DNA from: Protonemura montana | Taxonomy: Eukaryota > Arthropoda > Insecta > Plecoptera > Nemouridae | Length of the DNA stretch: 64,000 nt | Direction: 5' to 3' | Assembly: GCA_947568835.1 (NCBI GenBank) | Contig: OX387605.1 | Span: 19,348,418 to 19,412,417, forward strand | Shown here: piece by piece, positions 27,523 through 38,335 of the stretch | Layout of the letters: every line of letters begins with the position of its first letter | Position numbering within the stretch: the stretch's first letter is position 1 | Notes under the pieces: generated by a model | What the model saw: only the letters and a program-made list of their open reading frames with translations | The model's database searches: none | Told to the model about the DNA's origin: nothing | Program-made: the position numbers and the translations under genes

Positions 27523-28112
27523 GGGTTCAAGCTGGCAGCATTACTGCCCCAGCGAATGGCCTTGTTCTTAAATTGGAGAGATCACTGAAATTATACTCAT
27601 TATATTATCATAGTAAATAGGTATAAGATATAATCCTTCTCCTCATCACTTTTCACTATTTGAATGGTTTTCATGTTTTATTCCATTAATTTATAGTACT
27701 TTATCTTCGAATGAAACTATTAAACTATATCTATACAATTAAACCGCCCCGGGCAATGAAACTTTCATTAATAACACCTTTTGCGCTAAATTCGAAACAC
27801 ATTATTATTCTCTAAAATAAGCATTGCTAAAATCTGTATCATCTCTCATCGAATAACGTTTGGCACAGAAATTAAGTAAATTCGCTAAATCTCTGATCAA
27901 TTAAAGCTCATAAAATCAAGAGCAGCTGATGGTGTCAGACCATTCGGTATTGAACTTTCCAAGCAAACATGGCCGGGTCGAATTCTAATTTGGCCAATCT
28001 TGTAATATCGGACCATATCCCCAACACCTGGCCAGCATGCCTGACCGCCAGGCAATTTGGTACTGAACATTGCATAACATATGGTCAAGTATTGGAATTG
28101 GATATTACACGC

Positions 28113-28607
28113 CTACGGACTAGCACGTACGCGATCATAGGAAATAGATTCCATTATAATGCATACTGAGTAGGCTGGTGAAATTGCATCCAAAGTCACA
28201 TGGGTATGAAACATTATCAATCTACAAAATCTTAACCGATTTAAGAGTTCAGTAGCCTTTAGAATATCGATTTGCGAAATCAGTCGCGCTGGAGTTTTCT
28301 GTGTGTGAATTCCGTCTAGCCTTGCGTGCTGAAAAATACAAGGACGATAATCTAGATTGATTCTACGGGGTCGCGAACGACAAAGAGAAACGCAACTGTG
28401 GAAAGAAACACACAAACACATTGACATGAGAAATTCCTTAGATGTGCACGGACCGCAGTTCGATGGGGAGAAAAGTCTGAGAACATTTATGAGGCATGGG
28501 ACGTAACCGATAGCCGAGTGCGGGTTTCTGAAGAGCATTTTCTTCGAGGCCAACACGTGGTAGACAGCAGCGACCCTCAGCGCGAATCTATCAAGTATGA
28601 AGCACAC
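28113..28607 (-). other. Unidentified 164-codon ORF
   Basis: This is the longest frame outside the LINE. It has an ATG start and a central Cys-rich stretch (residues about 55-80). It shows no recognisable domain, no signal peptide of normal form and no neighbouring frame that would extend it as an exon. In A+T-rich DNA of this length a chance frame of this size is uncommon but possible. Codon use was not tested. Confidence 0.15.
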
Positions 28608-29040
28608 TTCATGCGTTCAAGTGCCCACATATGTGTACTCTGTGTACGCCGCATCTTTATGGGGGGACCAACGCTGCCGGTCGCAGCCTGTTGATGGCGC
28701 CACGCAATTTGCCCACCCTAGGTTTATTGTCCGAGTGAAAAAAGTACACGTACGGGATTGCGGGTTTAAGAGTTTTCGCGCGCCATATTTTTTTTAATGG
28801 GGTACGAAAAAAGCGGCGTTTTACTTCTACTTTGCTTGACGCTAAGGTTGAAAGTATTAGAAAAAAAAAGTTAGTTTTAAGATTTAAGTTTCTTTTTTCA
28901 TTAAACATTGAACTAGATTAACAAAAGACTTTGTCCAAAATTAAAATTTGTGTGGGGAAAATCTCGTGCTTGTTTGATTTTTTCATTGTGAAATTGTGTT
29001 GAAAGCTAATTTGTTAGCTTAACATCATTAATGATGCATC

Positions 29041-29290
29041 AGGTGTCGGGCGCTGGCGCGTTGGCGATAGGTGCGTCGGCAGGTGTGCCGCTGGCTGTCG
29101 ACGAGCGCTTTTCGAGTCCTGTCAGTTGGTAAATGAATCCCGTAGAACCCTGGGGAACCTCGGCAAGACGTGCCTGGACTGCCACGGGGACTGAACGCCC
29201 TCCTCCAGGGGATTTCCGCACTCGTGACAGGGAAATTATCGCAATTCGTCGCGCGCCGAGCGCCGCATGCGGAAACACGCGTTGCGTTGG
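29041..29290. other. GC-rich island without clear frame
   Basis: This 250-bp stretch is markedly GC-rich between A+T-rich flanks. Both strands have frames of 68-88 codons here. One minus-strand frame contains CHECGNPLEEG, which looks superficially like half of a zinc knuckle, but it is broken by stops on both sides within about 50 codons. It may be an isolated exon, a regulatory island or a repeat fragment. The sequence alone does not decide. Confidence 0.4.
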
Positions 29291-32200
29291 CGAATCAGCT
29301 GTCAATCATGAAGACAATTTTTATGTTACTGACAATCAATGAAAACTGTACGCGCGTTTTAATTGGTTCATATTAGCCGTGTGCCATTGTTTATGCATAA
29401 TTTCGATTATGGGGTTGGATATTTGCACATCATCGAGGAAAAATTGATGATAAATCACTAAGTATCAAACATAAAACCTATTTTCAACCCGTTTTAAACA
29501 TACAAAGGGTTGGAAAATATGTATTTTTATTGTGGGGATTTGAACACATTTGTTTGTCAAAATTAAACCGAACCCGAAATCATAAAAACCGAAAAATCAT
29601 ATTTTCTAAGTATGACCATCCCTAGACATGACTGATTTATCGAGAATTCGGCCGATTATAAATAATCCGCACAAGTAAATGAACCATTCTTGACCATCGA
29701 TGACTGGCCTCTCACACAGACAGCTGCATTTCAACCCAACCACAATCCAGAAGAACAAAAACCAACGTGACGCAGCCCAGTTAATGTGCAAAGTAAACGT
29801 AGCCAGTTAAACCACAAATCCAATCTAATCTTCTTGTGCAGATATAATGCTGTGATGCCCTCCAGTTGTAGACGGGTCTGAGGTCCCTGAGGAGGTGGCC
29901 TCGTGAACACGAGACGAGATGTTGGTCCAGCAGTTTGGCAGGTGTCGCTCTAGCTCGAACTCTGCCGGTCTAATCGCCGGCTAACCCCAAGACACATGTC
30001 GATACCAGTATGCATACGTTAATAATAGGAAGCCTGAATCACACGTGAATTTCGGAAGGTAGACCCGAGTCGAAAAACTACAACTCAAAGCTTTCGCTTT
30101 GAGAAGTTAAGCGAACAAATTTTTGTAAAAGCTTTGGTTTATTCGATTTTTAATTCAGAACAATAAAATTAAGTTTTAAAATCGCATCTCTGTTATTTTT
30201 GGGATGGCACGTCTATAACTCATTGTTTTGAGTACTTACTCAAAAATAATGTCTCGTATCTTCAGGTGTGTCCCCTTCTTATTCAACTGTGGCCTTATCA
30301 AGGCTACTTAATCATCCATTTCCTATGCCGCATGTGCAGGCAAAGCCATTGGTATTTAACGTCTGCCTCGGGGCCGGTGAGTAAATGCAAGGATGACGGT
30401 ATTCTCACCGCGAGGCATAAATCGATGTACAGCTTTACGATAGGAATGCATGTCCAGCAAAATGACTAACTCGAACAAGACTTGGGCAAAACGAACACGA
30501 CCATAATATGACATGCACAACTTTCGAAAACTAATTTTGTAGGTATTAAAGCGGCACAACCAGTCAAAAAACTGAAATGCTTTGCATTGCTAACGTTTTT
30601 TTACGGATAGGCGCTCATCCAAATATTTGCATACATTTATATATCAGATTAAATTTAGTGAAAAAAGGCGAGGGTAGAGAACCATTTTTTTTTGTTAGTT
30701 CTCTTCGTAGCCTGGGGTTTGTTTATGGGTTAGCGTTGCTTGGTTGACAGTTGTATGAGGGCATCTTATTGCGTGCCCCACGGTTTTAGCACCTCATTAC
30801 GGCAATGAAAAGGCTGGGGGAACGAGGCGTGAAATGTGAGGAGGACTCATGCACGTATCGTAAACCATCTTGCTCTGGTCCCGGAGCGCCTACTACTCTT
30901 CGATATCTAACATAAACGCTGCACGATGCAAATTCATCCACCTTTTTTATTATAATGTTTATTGATAAGGTTATGCTGATAAATTAAATGCGATTTTTTG
31001 TTGTGTTGCTCGGTACAATCATCGGCATTTCAAATGTGATTTTTTTGATTTTTCATTTTATTCTGTGAATCATTTATAATTGCATCCATGTTTTTAATTA
31101 GACTTTCGGCTATGAGCACCATCCTAATGTAAACGTAGTTATTTGAATAGGAAAAGCGCAATTCTCCTGTTCTCTCGCTTAATGAGTACATTTTTGTTGC
31201 AATCATTTTCGTTCGAAACGAAGTACCTACTTTAACAAGTACTGTCGTCGCATTATAGATTCAATGAGGCTACCCAATGTTTCGGATATGTTGTAACCAT
31301 ATGAAGCAAAAGCCATTTTTTTCGGAACGATTTTATTTTGAGGAAACTTAATTTAATTGCAAATAGGAAAACTGTACATAAATTAAACGTTCACTTCTGC
31401 ACTCTTTCCGGGAAAACAAAAGAAAACTTTAACGAGTGAAAACAATCAACAAATTCACTGACATCTATATCGAAAAAAGGACGGCAAAATTTTATCAGTT
31501 TTATTTTTAAATACACGCACATCTGTGCAGGACGCAAGTTAAAAAAAAGGGTGAGACCTTTTTTTGACTACAGTATATCTAGCGAACACCAAACCTTTCC
31601 TTTTCACGATCCTGTTTCCACATAGCCGGATGCAGTGTGGAATTTCCGATGGAATGTCCGATGTTGCATTGTTTGATCTGGTTGGCGAAAATGCTACCTG
31701 TCAATGTTGCCAGCAACTGACAAGGAAATGCACAAGTGCGAGGGAAAGCTGCGGGGAAATTCACAAGCTTTAAAATTGGAAAATAAAATTTAGTCATCAA
31801 CGCGGTAGTTTGCACGACTTCTACGATGCATCTATTTATGAAACTCAATAACTCTAGAAAACTTAGCAAATCACGAACATAGATACGAGTACACAGACAA
31901 AAGTAACAAAATAAAATAACAAAAGGGATATGTTACAAAGCCCTGATTCCCATTTGGTACATTTGTAATGAGACTAGAATAAATTAAATTTATAAAGTTA
32001 CCAAGGAATCAATTCAAATGCAAGCCATGCCAACAATTATAATTACAAACCACAGCTTAAAGTTGAAGGAAAGTTGAAAAGCAAATTGCTGTAAGACCAC
32101 AGAGAGCAGAAACTAACAATTCGCATTAGTTTTCAATTGAACCCAACAAAAAGAACATTCATTGCTTCCGAAGTCATAATACTACACTCCTTTCCAATCT

Positions 32201-34650
32201 GTTTCAGAGAACATCCGACCAAAGATATTCAGACTCGTCTGATAATACATATTTGATCAGCAACTTTGGTGAAAAGAACGCAATGAAATACCTATACAAG
32301 AATGTTGATATTACTTTTTAATAAACCATCGCAAAGAAATAAGAAATCTCTTGAAAAGCCCAAGTTTGGAACATAGATTTGATCTCCTGTTAACAAGGGT
32401 GTTACCACAAAAACACATCCCTTCAAGCCATTGAAACCACCCACCAACATAAAAGAGCGAAAACCAACGCGCCCAACAAAACGAATTGAAAAAATGTGAA
32501 CGGGAGAAGAATAAATAAAAGATATGCATACTCCTCCATGCACACAACAGGCACCCTCGCAAAGTAAACTAGAGCTGGGAGACTTCATATAATATAAGAA
32601 GCTTCAAGGGTGCCAGTTGCAAGCATGAATAGCATTGCCATGGAGAGTCAACAAAGTGGCAGTACTATATTCTTGAACATCCTCTGGTGGGAGATGCGTG
32701 TGCTGGCGATTTGGACCTCTATGATAAAGACACCAGGACTTTTTGGGGGTGAAACCTCCGAACAGGAACCAGACTGAAAAGCAATCATTTTTGTAAGAAG
32801 CCAAGGACACGGAAGGCTGCCGGTTGCCTAGAGGAAGAAAAGAGCTTCTATTGTTCAAAAACATTGCCATGATGTCACCATATTTACTTTTTCATCAAAT
32901 TTGATATTTTTTCGTTTCTAATACAATTTGAAATTGACAGGAAGCGCGTTTAGATAAATGGAAACCGCCAATGGATTCTTTGAAAAAGAAGCTTGGAAAT
33001 CGACCCATCCACCAAAGCTCAACACGGGATGAGGAATTTTCTTTTTGGTTCATCAAAATATGGTCCTAAAACCTGATATTTAATGAAAGAACGAATTTTC
33101 AGCTGCTTTCAATACAACCATTTTTAGACTGAAATTAATTATAATGATCAAGTTCTTCCAGTTTCCAAAAAAGGTGCAAAGAAGTGTTGAAAATAAGGGT
33201 GAAAGTGTTATCAAGAATTGTGCACTCATTGAGCGTAAGTGACTAATTAATCAATTCTAATCAAGGCGTAATTAGCTCAAAACGCATAATATCCTGAGCA
33301 GTTCAGCACGCACAGCGCGCACAAATTTCAACTCAAAAGCTAAACGAGTTTCCACTCTTAAAATTCAAGAGCGCCCACGATTCCTGGCACACAAAAAAAA
33401 TCCTATCAATTAAGCTAATTATTTTGTAACATCAGGGCAGACAAGTCACTTAATTGCTCGCGTTAAAAAACTGAAAATGATGATTTATCCCGACAGAGGT
33501 GAGGGTTTTTTGGTAATAGAGCGCTATCCCAGTGGTCCACCAGTTTGCGAGGAAAGCGGATCAATGCTTGGGGTATATTCATGGGCTGAGTCCAAAATCC
33601 CATAGGGCCAAACCTATCTCGAGTAAATAGGCACGACCGGTGTGTTCAGGCATCGGTGGGTAGAGGAGGTATAATGTGCCATGCGGATTCACGTTGTCTA
33701 CACTCTTGAGAACTGAACAGCTAATTAAAACTTAGCTATCGTTACCGAGTTTTAATTTAAAGTTGCACTCAAACATTTCTATGAATATTTTAATAATTCG
33801 CGACGAGAAATGCGGTCGTGTATTGGTAGAGGGTTCTGTTAGACTGTTAGAATGTTATTCACCCAGCATACAAAAGATTTTTTTTTTGTTGCTGCATATT
33901 CTCTAAAAGCATACAGAGAAAGATAAACTATTCCATTAGAATCACATTTCTAGTGAGTATGAATCTGAATTGCTATGATATTCGAAAAAAAAACATTTGT
34001 AATTACTATATGAAATGAAAAGCATATGGCAGTGCTGCATACGCTTAAAAAAGCTTCAAGTATCTCAAATTGATTCCGAAAAAATCAGACAAGACCAAGA
34101 AGGCTTTCATTTTCCTTACAAATGACACCAAATTTAATTTGGATGCCATTTTGGAATACAATTTTCCAAAGCTACTTAGATTAAAGATGAACGATTAAAA
34201 ATCGAAGAAATTTTCGCAAATATTCCAATTGCAATATGGTGGCCAAATAATCTGATTCCATATAGAATTGCAATTAAAGGCTATAAAATCTAACACCCAC
34301 CAAACGTTGTTCGATCAAAATCGAATCCTCGAGGGTACATTTAAAAGTTAAAAACCTCCCTCAGCGAACAAAACAATACATTTGCTACACCACAACAAAT
34401 CCAACAAAAATCAGCAATTCGTCGATCGTCCGATTAATCCAGGGGGCAGGAACGACCGCGACGATCAAACGGCATGGCCGGTCACCTAGGGGTGTTGACG
34501 CGGTGCCAACATAGAGACGGCACAAGGAATTCACCATTTAAACATCAGGTGCGTGCAGAACGGTCGCTGCGGCATCGGTCGGATGCGTTGTCAAGATAAA
34601 TGATTAATGTGGTCCCTTTGGTCACAGCAAGGCACGAGAGCCTGCTCACC

Positions 34651-34685
34651 GGAGGCGGTGGGGGCGGTGGGGGCGGTGGGGGTGG
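34651..34685 (+). repeat. G-rich minisatellite, GGTGGGGGC-type units
   Basis: About four units of a 9-bp G-rich repeat follow CTCACC. The closely spaced runs of three to five G on the plus strand could form a G-quadruplex. It lies about 90 bp left of the phased GACCGGT sites. Confidence 0.85.
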
Positions 34686-34775
34686 ACGTTCAATGCGGCT
34701 GTAGCGCCTTCAACACAGTATAATATGCATGGGATATCAAACATGCACGTGCCTGCTCCTATTCAATAATCCTCG

Positions 34776-34825
34776 ACCGGTGATATTCTGTTGCATGACC
34801 GGTCACGCTGTGTCCAGTGACCGGT
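34776..34825 (+). promoter_or_regulatory. Three GACCGGT sites in 22-bp register
   Basis: ACCGGT begins at 34776, 34798 and 34820, each preceded by G (CGACCGGTG, TGACCGGTC, TGACCGGTG). Spacing is exactly 22 bp twice, close to two helical turns. Related words lie at 33635-33641 (GACCGGTGTG context) and 34478-34485 (GCCGGTCA). CP2/Grainyhead factors are known to bind around CCGG-centred sites, so an enhancer is possible, but no factor can be assigned from sequence alone. Confidence 0.35.
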
Positions 34826-35560
34826 GTGCAATGGGCAGGTCAACGTTGACAGAATTATCGATCTGATTATCATAATCGAACGGCTAAGTACAGTGATTTG
34901 GTTATAATGATGTGACATCATTGTGAATGATTAGATTGGAGAGTTTTGTCTGTTTTTATTTGTTGAATGGAATTTGTTTATGGAATTTTTGGCCGCTGGA
35001 TAGAATTTAATTTTAGGAAAATATTGGCAATTTTTCAAATTCGAATAACGTCATTTCAGACGGAGATTTTTTTTGAAAATAAAACTACGTTACATTCATT
35101 CTGCATATTTTGTAACTATTACGAGTTATCCGATGTAGAGCAAAAAGTGTCTGGTCTAAAATTGATAAAAATTGTGTTTTATTTGGGAAGAATTGCTTCT
35201 CGATCTAGGTCAGAATCTAGAATATATAAGTAATCTACAGCAAATTGATTCGTGGAAGTATCAGCGGCACTGTCAATAACCAAAGCAAACAGATAAAGAA
35301 TAAGATACATATAGTGAGGGTTGCCAACACCCTGTATTGAAGAATTTTTAGACAAATATTCTTTTGAAATATGGATTGTGCAATAGAGGAACGAAGAATC
35401 TTCACTTATATTTTTCAACGCTATTCGGTCTATTCAAAATATATTGAATAGCAAAATAAAATTCCTTAAAAGTCAACCCGATTGGTACAGCGGCACCATT
35501 CGTAAGAATAAACGCGACGAAAGATTTTTCACCTGAAGTGTATAAAAAATATCAATTCGT

Positions 35561-35824
35561 TTGCCACGTGGATTGATTCCTAAAGAGAGGCATGAGAAAA
35601 AATTTCCTGGAAAGTCTAAAGTAGGTCACTTCCTTTGGGACGCGCTCGCTGTTCGAACATTTTCTGGATTCCGCAACGAGAAGGGAACACTGAAAATTCG
35701 GGGAAATTTCGAGACTTTTGATGAGGAGGCCTTCATTGCGATTACATCAATGAAGAACATGGACCACAGAGACAAAGAAATACAGAATTATGGAATGGCA
35801 TTTTCTGTAGGATATATTTGCTGA
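35561..35824 (+). other. Unidentified 87-codon ORF
   Basis: The frame is Lys/Glu/Phe-rich with balanced composition (for example FSGFRNEKGTLKIRGNFETF around residues 35-54). No domain is recognised and no splice partner is evident. It may be a decayed fragment of a mobile-element protein or chance. Confidence 0.15.
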
Positions 35825-36188
35825 CAATTAAAAATGTTGCTTTCGTTTGAATTTAACAGCATATGCCAATGGTAACTATTTTTGAAAATTACATGGGAAG
35901 GCCAATTCTGCATCAAATATGTATTACAGAGTGTTGTGGTTACATTTGCCTTTCACTGTGTTGTAGCCAAATGCTTAAGAAGTTTAATTGAGCTTTTGCA
36001 ATAAATGCGTAAGTTAAGGTATCCAAAACCCATTGGTTAAGCTACCTTTGAAGCTATCGAGGATATAATAATCTTAAGTACTTGTTAGCGGTCGAGAAAT
36101 CAAAATAAATAGGGGTTTATAACCCCCGAGGCAAACACATTCATTTTTTTTTTGTGAAAGTCAGCGATATAGAAACAAAGAATACCTC

Positions 36189-36304
36189 TTTTTAGAAAAA
36201 CTATTTGAACTGGGTTTTGAATGCTAAGTAAAGGGCTACTAAAGGGAAATTTAGTAGCCCTTTACTTAGCATTCAAAACCCAGTTCAAATAGTTCTTCTA
36301 AAAA
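36189..36304. repeat. Near-perfect inverted repeat, 55-bp arms, 6-nt loop
   Basis: I checked the pairing position by position: 36243 pairs with 36250 and 36189 pairs with 36304, with a single A-C mismatch. Such a perfect long stem with a very short loop is less typical of a miRNA precursor, which usually has bulges. It is typical of a recent inverted duplication or hairpin element. If transcribed it would give a dsRNA that Dicer could cut. Confidence 0.9.
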
Positions 36305-36351
36305 CTTGTGCTAAGGATAAATTAAATAGACATGAGTCTAAAAACCATCAT
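36190..36351. mobile_element. 162-bp foldback insertion with 13-bp flanking direct repeats
   Basis: The word AAAGAATACCTCT occurs at 36177-36189 and again at 36352-36364, bracketing 162 bp. Inside lies a hairpin with 55-nt arms (36189-36243 and 36250-36304), one mismatch (36198/36295) and a 6-nt loop (36244-36249, GGGAAA). About 47 bp of unpaired sequence follows the second arm. The direct repeats look like a target-site duplication, so the block may have arrived as one insertion. Candidates are a hairpin MITE, a short retroposed fragment with a snap-back cDNA, or a template-switch event at a pre-existing repeat. No transposase or terminal inverted repeat at the outer ends is visible. Confidence 0.75.
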
Positions 36352-36745
36352 AAAGAATACCTCTACCTATATTTTGTTAAAAATCGAGTAAACATTTAAA
36401 AAACGATGTTATGTATCGCAATTAAATACGGAAGCCACAAAGATCATGCCGCTTCAGACCCCACATAGCACAAAGTTCAACAACCACGAACCAGACACAG
36501 AAAAATGACAAAAACGGCATGATCACACGGTCTCGATTAGATGCAAACGTCAGCCATTAACCAAAAACTTCTCCCAACACTTTTCCAACCGATATTCGAT
36601 GTCACATGAGACGAGAATGCCACGAGAGTGAATACAATATCCCATCCCTTGTCTTTACGACTTTCTGTCAGAAAGCACCAAGTACACCGTACCAGTGCAA
36701 CTTTGCCATAAAGTGGCAATTACTTCAAGTACAGCACACGTTCGT

Positions 36746-36905
36746 TATGCTATGCACCATTTCATTACACTGCACGTATGTGTCTATGGGATTAAATGCA
36801 GTGATGTATTGGTCAATGCACGCGGGTGTACGCAGTCCACCCACTATTTATTTTATTTTTGGCCGTACCCCCACTTTAAACTTTTGAGGGAACGCAGGTG
36901 AACGC
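36746..36905 (-). repeat. Old repeat fragment, inverted partner of 38255-38335
   Basis: The reverse complement of this region reads ...GTGGGTGGACTGCGTACACC, then CGCGTGCATTGACC and AATACATCACTG. A plus-strand stretch at 38262-38320 has TGGGTC...TGCGTACCCCCACT...AATACATCACTG in the same order. Both are therefore diverged copies of one unidentified repeat, about 1.5 kb apart in opposite orientation. The region also contains the internal echoes GGGAACGCAGGTGAACGCACAG. The repeat family was not recognised. Confidence 0.5.
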
Positions 36906-37440
36906 ACAGGAACGCAGTATTAAATTATGATTATTCGAAATATCGTGCACTTCTTTATTTTCAAGACGAAAATATTCCAGTTAAGGGTTTCATTCCTAAT
37001 AATCCACTTACTTAAAAATAAACCTACCAAGAATGTACTAAGAGTAGGTAGGCTGGAACCAGAGCTGGAACTATGTCGGTGTCGCGACTCGCAACAAAGG
37101 GTTTAGTTAGAACCATGTTACTGTTATCACTTCGGGAAGTCGGTAGCCGCTTTCGCGGCGTTGCACGGCGGTCTCCGAAACAAACCCGCGTAAATAATAA
37201 GAATTCGCAGGAAAGACAAAAATACAAACAATAACCAAAATGCCACACACGAGCCACACTGGACGAGTTAGTTCAATTCAAGATGCAGAAGAGGAAGCAA
37301 GTGGATTTGCGTTCCCTTTGGGGCCTTGGTCCTCCTAAAAAAACAAAATTTGGTTTGGGGGAAGTTGAAGACATCACCATCGTCGCATCACGCAGCAGCA
37401 AGGAGCCCAATGAAAAAGAGTCATTGTGGAAACTGATTTA

Positions 37441-37790
37441 AACCACACGGTTTGGCGCGTTGGAAACACCGGTTCTCGTTAAATCACCGAAGTTAAGCAA
37501 CACTGCACTGGGTCAGGTTTTGGATAGGTAACCATTATACACATGACCAGTTCTGTTCGGGAGAGAGGTTGGAGGGATGAAAGTTAGTACAGCAACTTCA
37601 CTCGCCTTGCTTATCAACCTCTCGACAGCATGGATTTGTGGAGGAATCCAACTGTTCGAGTTGTACCGTCCTTCGGAAGGGACGTGAAGCCGGTGGTCCC
37701 CTTGGTCTTCGACAGGAGTAGGCTACGTGCCGGCATCGGGTTTCCCCTCCTCCCTTCTAGGCTAGGTTAGGTTCATCATCATCATCCACT
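37441..37790 (+). mobile_element. 5S rRNA-derived SINE (SINE3-like)
   Basis: The first about 120 nt align by eye with animal 5S rRNA: CACCGGTTCTCGT near 37469, ATCACCGAAGTTAAGCAACA at about 37483-37502, and GGTCAG...TTGGATAGGTAACC at 37511-37533. The 5S 3' end has decayed. A non-5S body follows, including a compact hairpin-forming core at about 37667-37685 (CCGTCCTTCGGAAGGGACG), then AAGCCGGTGGTCCCC. The element ends in a short TCA/ATC repeat at about 37773-37786. The 5S head, body and simple tail match the architecture of SINEs transcribed by RNA polymerase III and mobilised by a partner LINE. It is not a functional 5S gene, because the 3' third does not match and a foreign body is fused to it. 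Boundaries are approximate. Confidence 0.85.
37491..37533 (+). promoter_or_regulatory. Internal RNA polymerase III control region of 5S type (relic)
   Basis: AGTTAAGCAACA (37491-37502) matches the 5S box A. GGTCAGGTTTTGGATAGGTAACC (37511-37533) closely resembles the intermediate element and box C, where 5S genes usually have TACTTGGATGGGTGACC. The changed positions in box C suggest a weakened promoter. TFIIIA binding is known for this type of promoter and is only inferred here. Confidence 0.6.
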
Positions 37791-38196
37791 CATTCACCGA
37801 CGCCATTAGACCAGTGCCGCATGGCCAGTTGTCAAAACAGTGCGTCGTTAAACACCACAAATAATAAAACTGATGTAATCTCCTCAACGCGAAAGTACGC
37901 GCGTAACTATGGATAGTTTCAACAAAAATTAAAACCAGTATTCGATTAAAATGATTGACTTTCTTGTACCAAATTCCCGAATCCCCACCAAATTTAAAGA
38001 CTGCAACAATGTGGGAATGTGTAGACATGAGAGGGCGGCATTAATTTAATTTTCTCAAAATCATTACGTAATTAAAAATACAGTTCTGACCATGTCATTC
38101 CAAGCCCAATTTCATCGTAAATTGACTCCAAAAGAAACCTTAGAATAAAAATTAACTTGGAGCTGCGCCCGAAGCCCCTTATTTCCCCACTCTTTC

Positions 38197-38214
38197 GGTG
38201 CATTCGCCTTGGGT

Positions 38215-38245
<31 letters not shown>

Positions 38246-38335
38246 CCCCGCCGACACAAAAAAATGGGTCATTTTTGCGTACCCCCACTAAAATTTTTAC
38301 GAATACATCACTGATTAAATGGGTCAGATACAGCG
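38197..38335 (+). repeat. Old repeat fragment containing a C26 run
   Basis: A run of 26 C (38224-38249) is followed by CCGACACAAAAAAATGGGTC-like sequence, TGCGTACCCCCACT and AATACATCACTG. The part after the C-run aligns with the reverse complement of 36746-36870. A shorter related stretch (reverse complement TGCGTGCACCCGCGTG) occurs at 9178-9203. It could be the end of a decayed transposon. No coding part is recognisable. Confidence 0.5.
38224..38249 (+). repeat. C26 run
   Basis: Twenty-six consecutive C, preceded by a CTC-rich tract. It sits inside the repeat fragment at 38197-38335. Its true length may be uncertain because homopolymers are error-prone in sequencing. Confidence 0.9.

Larger units (their letters stand above)
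21151..34475. other. No confidently supported gene
   Basis: Mostly unremarkable A+T-rich DNA. It contains the GGC microsatellite, GC-rich blocks at 23345-23535 and 29041-29290, a further GC-richer unidentified stretch at about 29870-29995, a CT-rich tract (25165), one exact module copy (27512) and low-confidence ORFs at 25435-25874 and 28113-28607. Confidence 0.55.

Noticed and set aside
35179..35418. Minus-strand frame with LVIDSAADTST resembling the (VD)ST-D stretch of hAT/ZMYM-type transposase-derived proteins
   Set aside because: The resemblance covers only about 25 residues, flanking sequence has stops in all frames nearby, and no dimerisation domain or terminal repeats are seen.
37441..37560. 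Functional 5S rRNA gene
   Set aside because: The 3' third does not match 5S, box C is altered and a foreign SINE body is fused directly to it.
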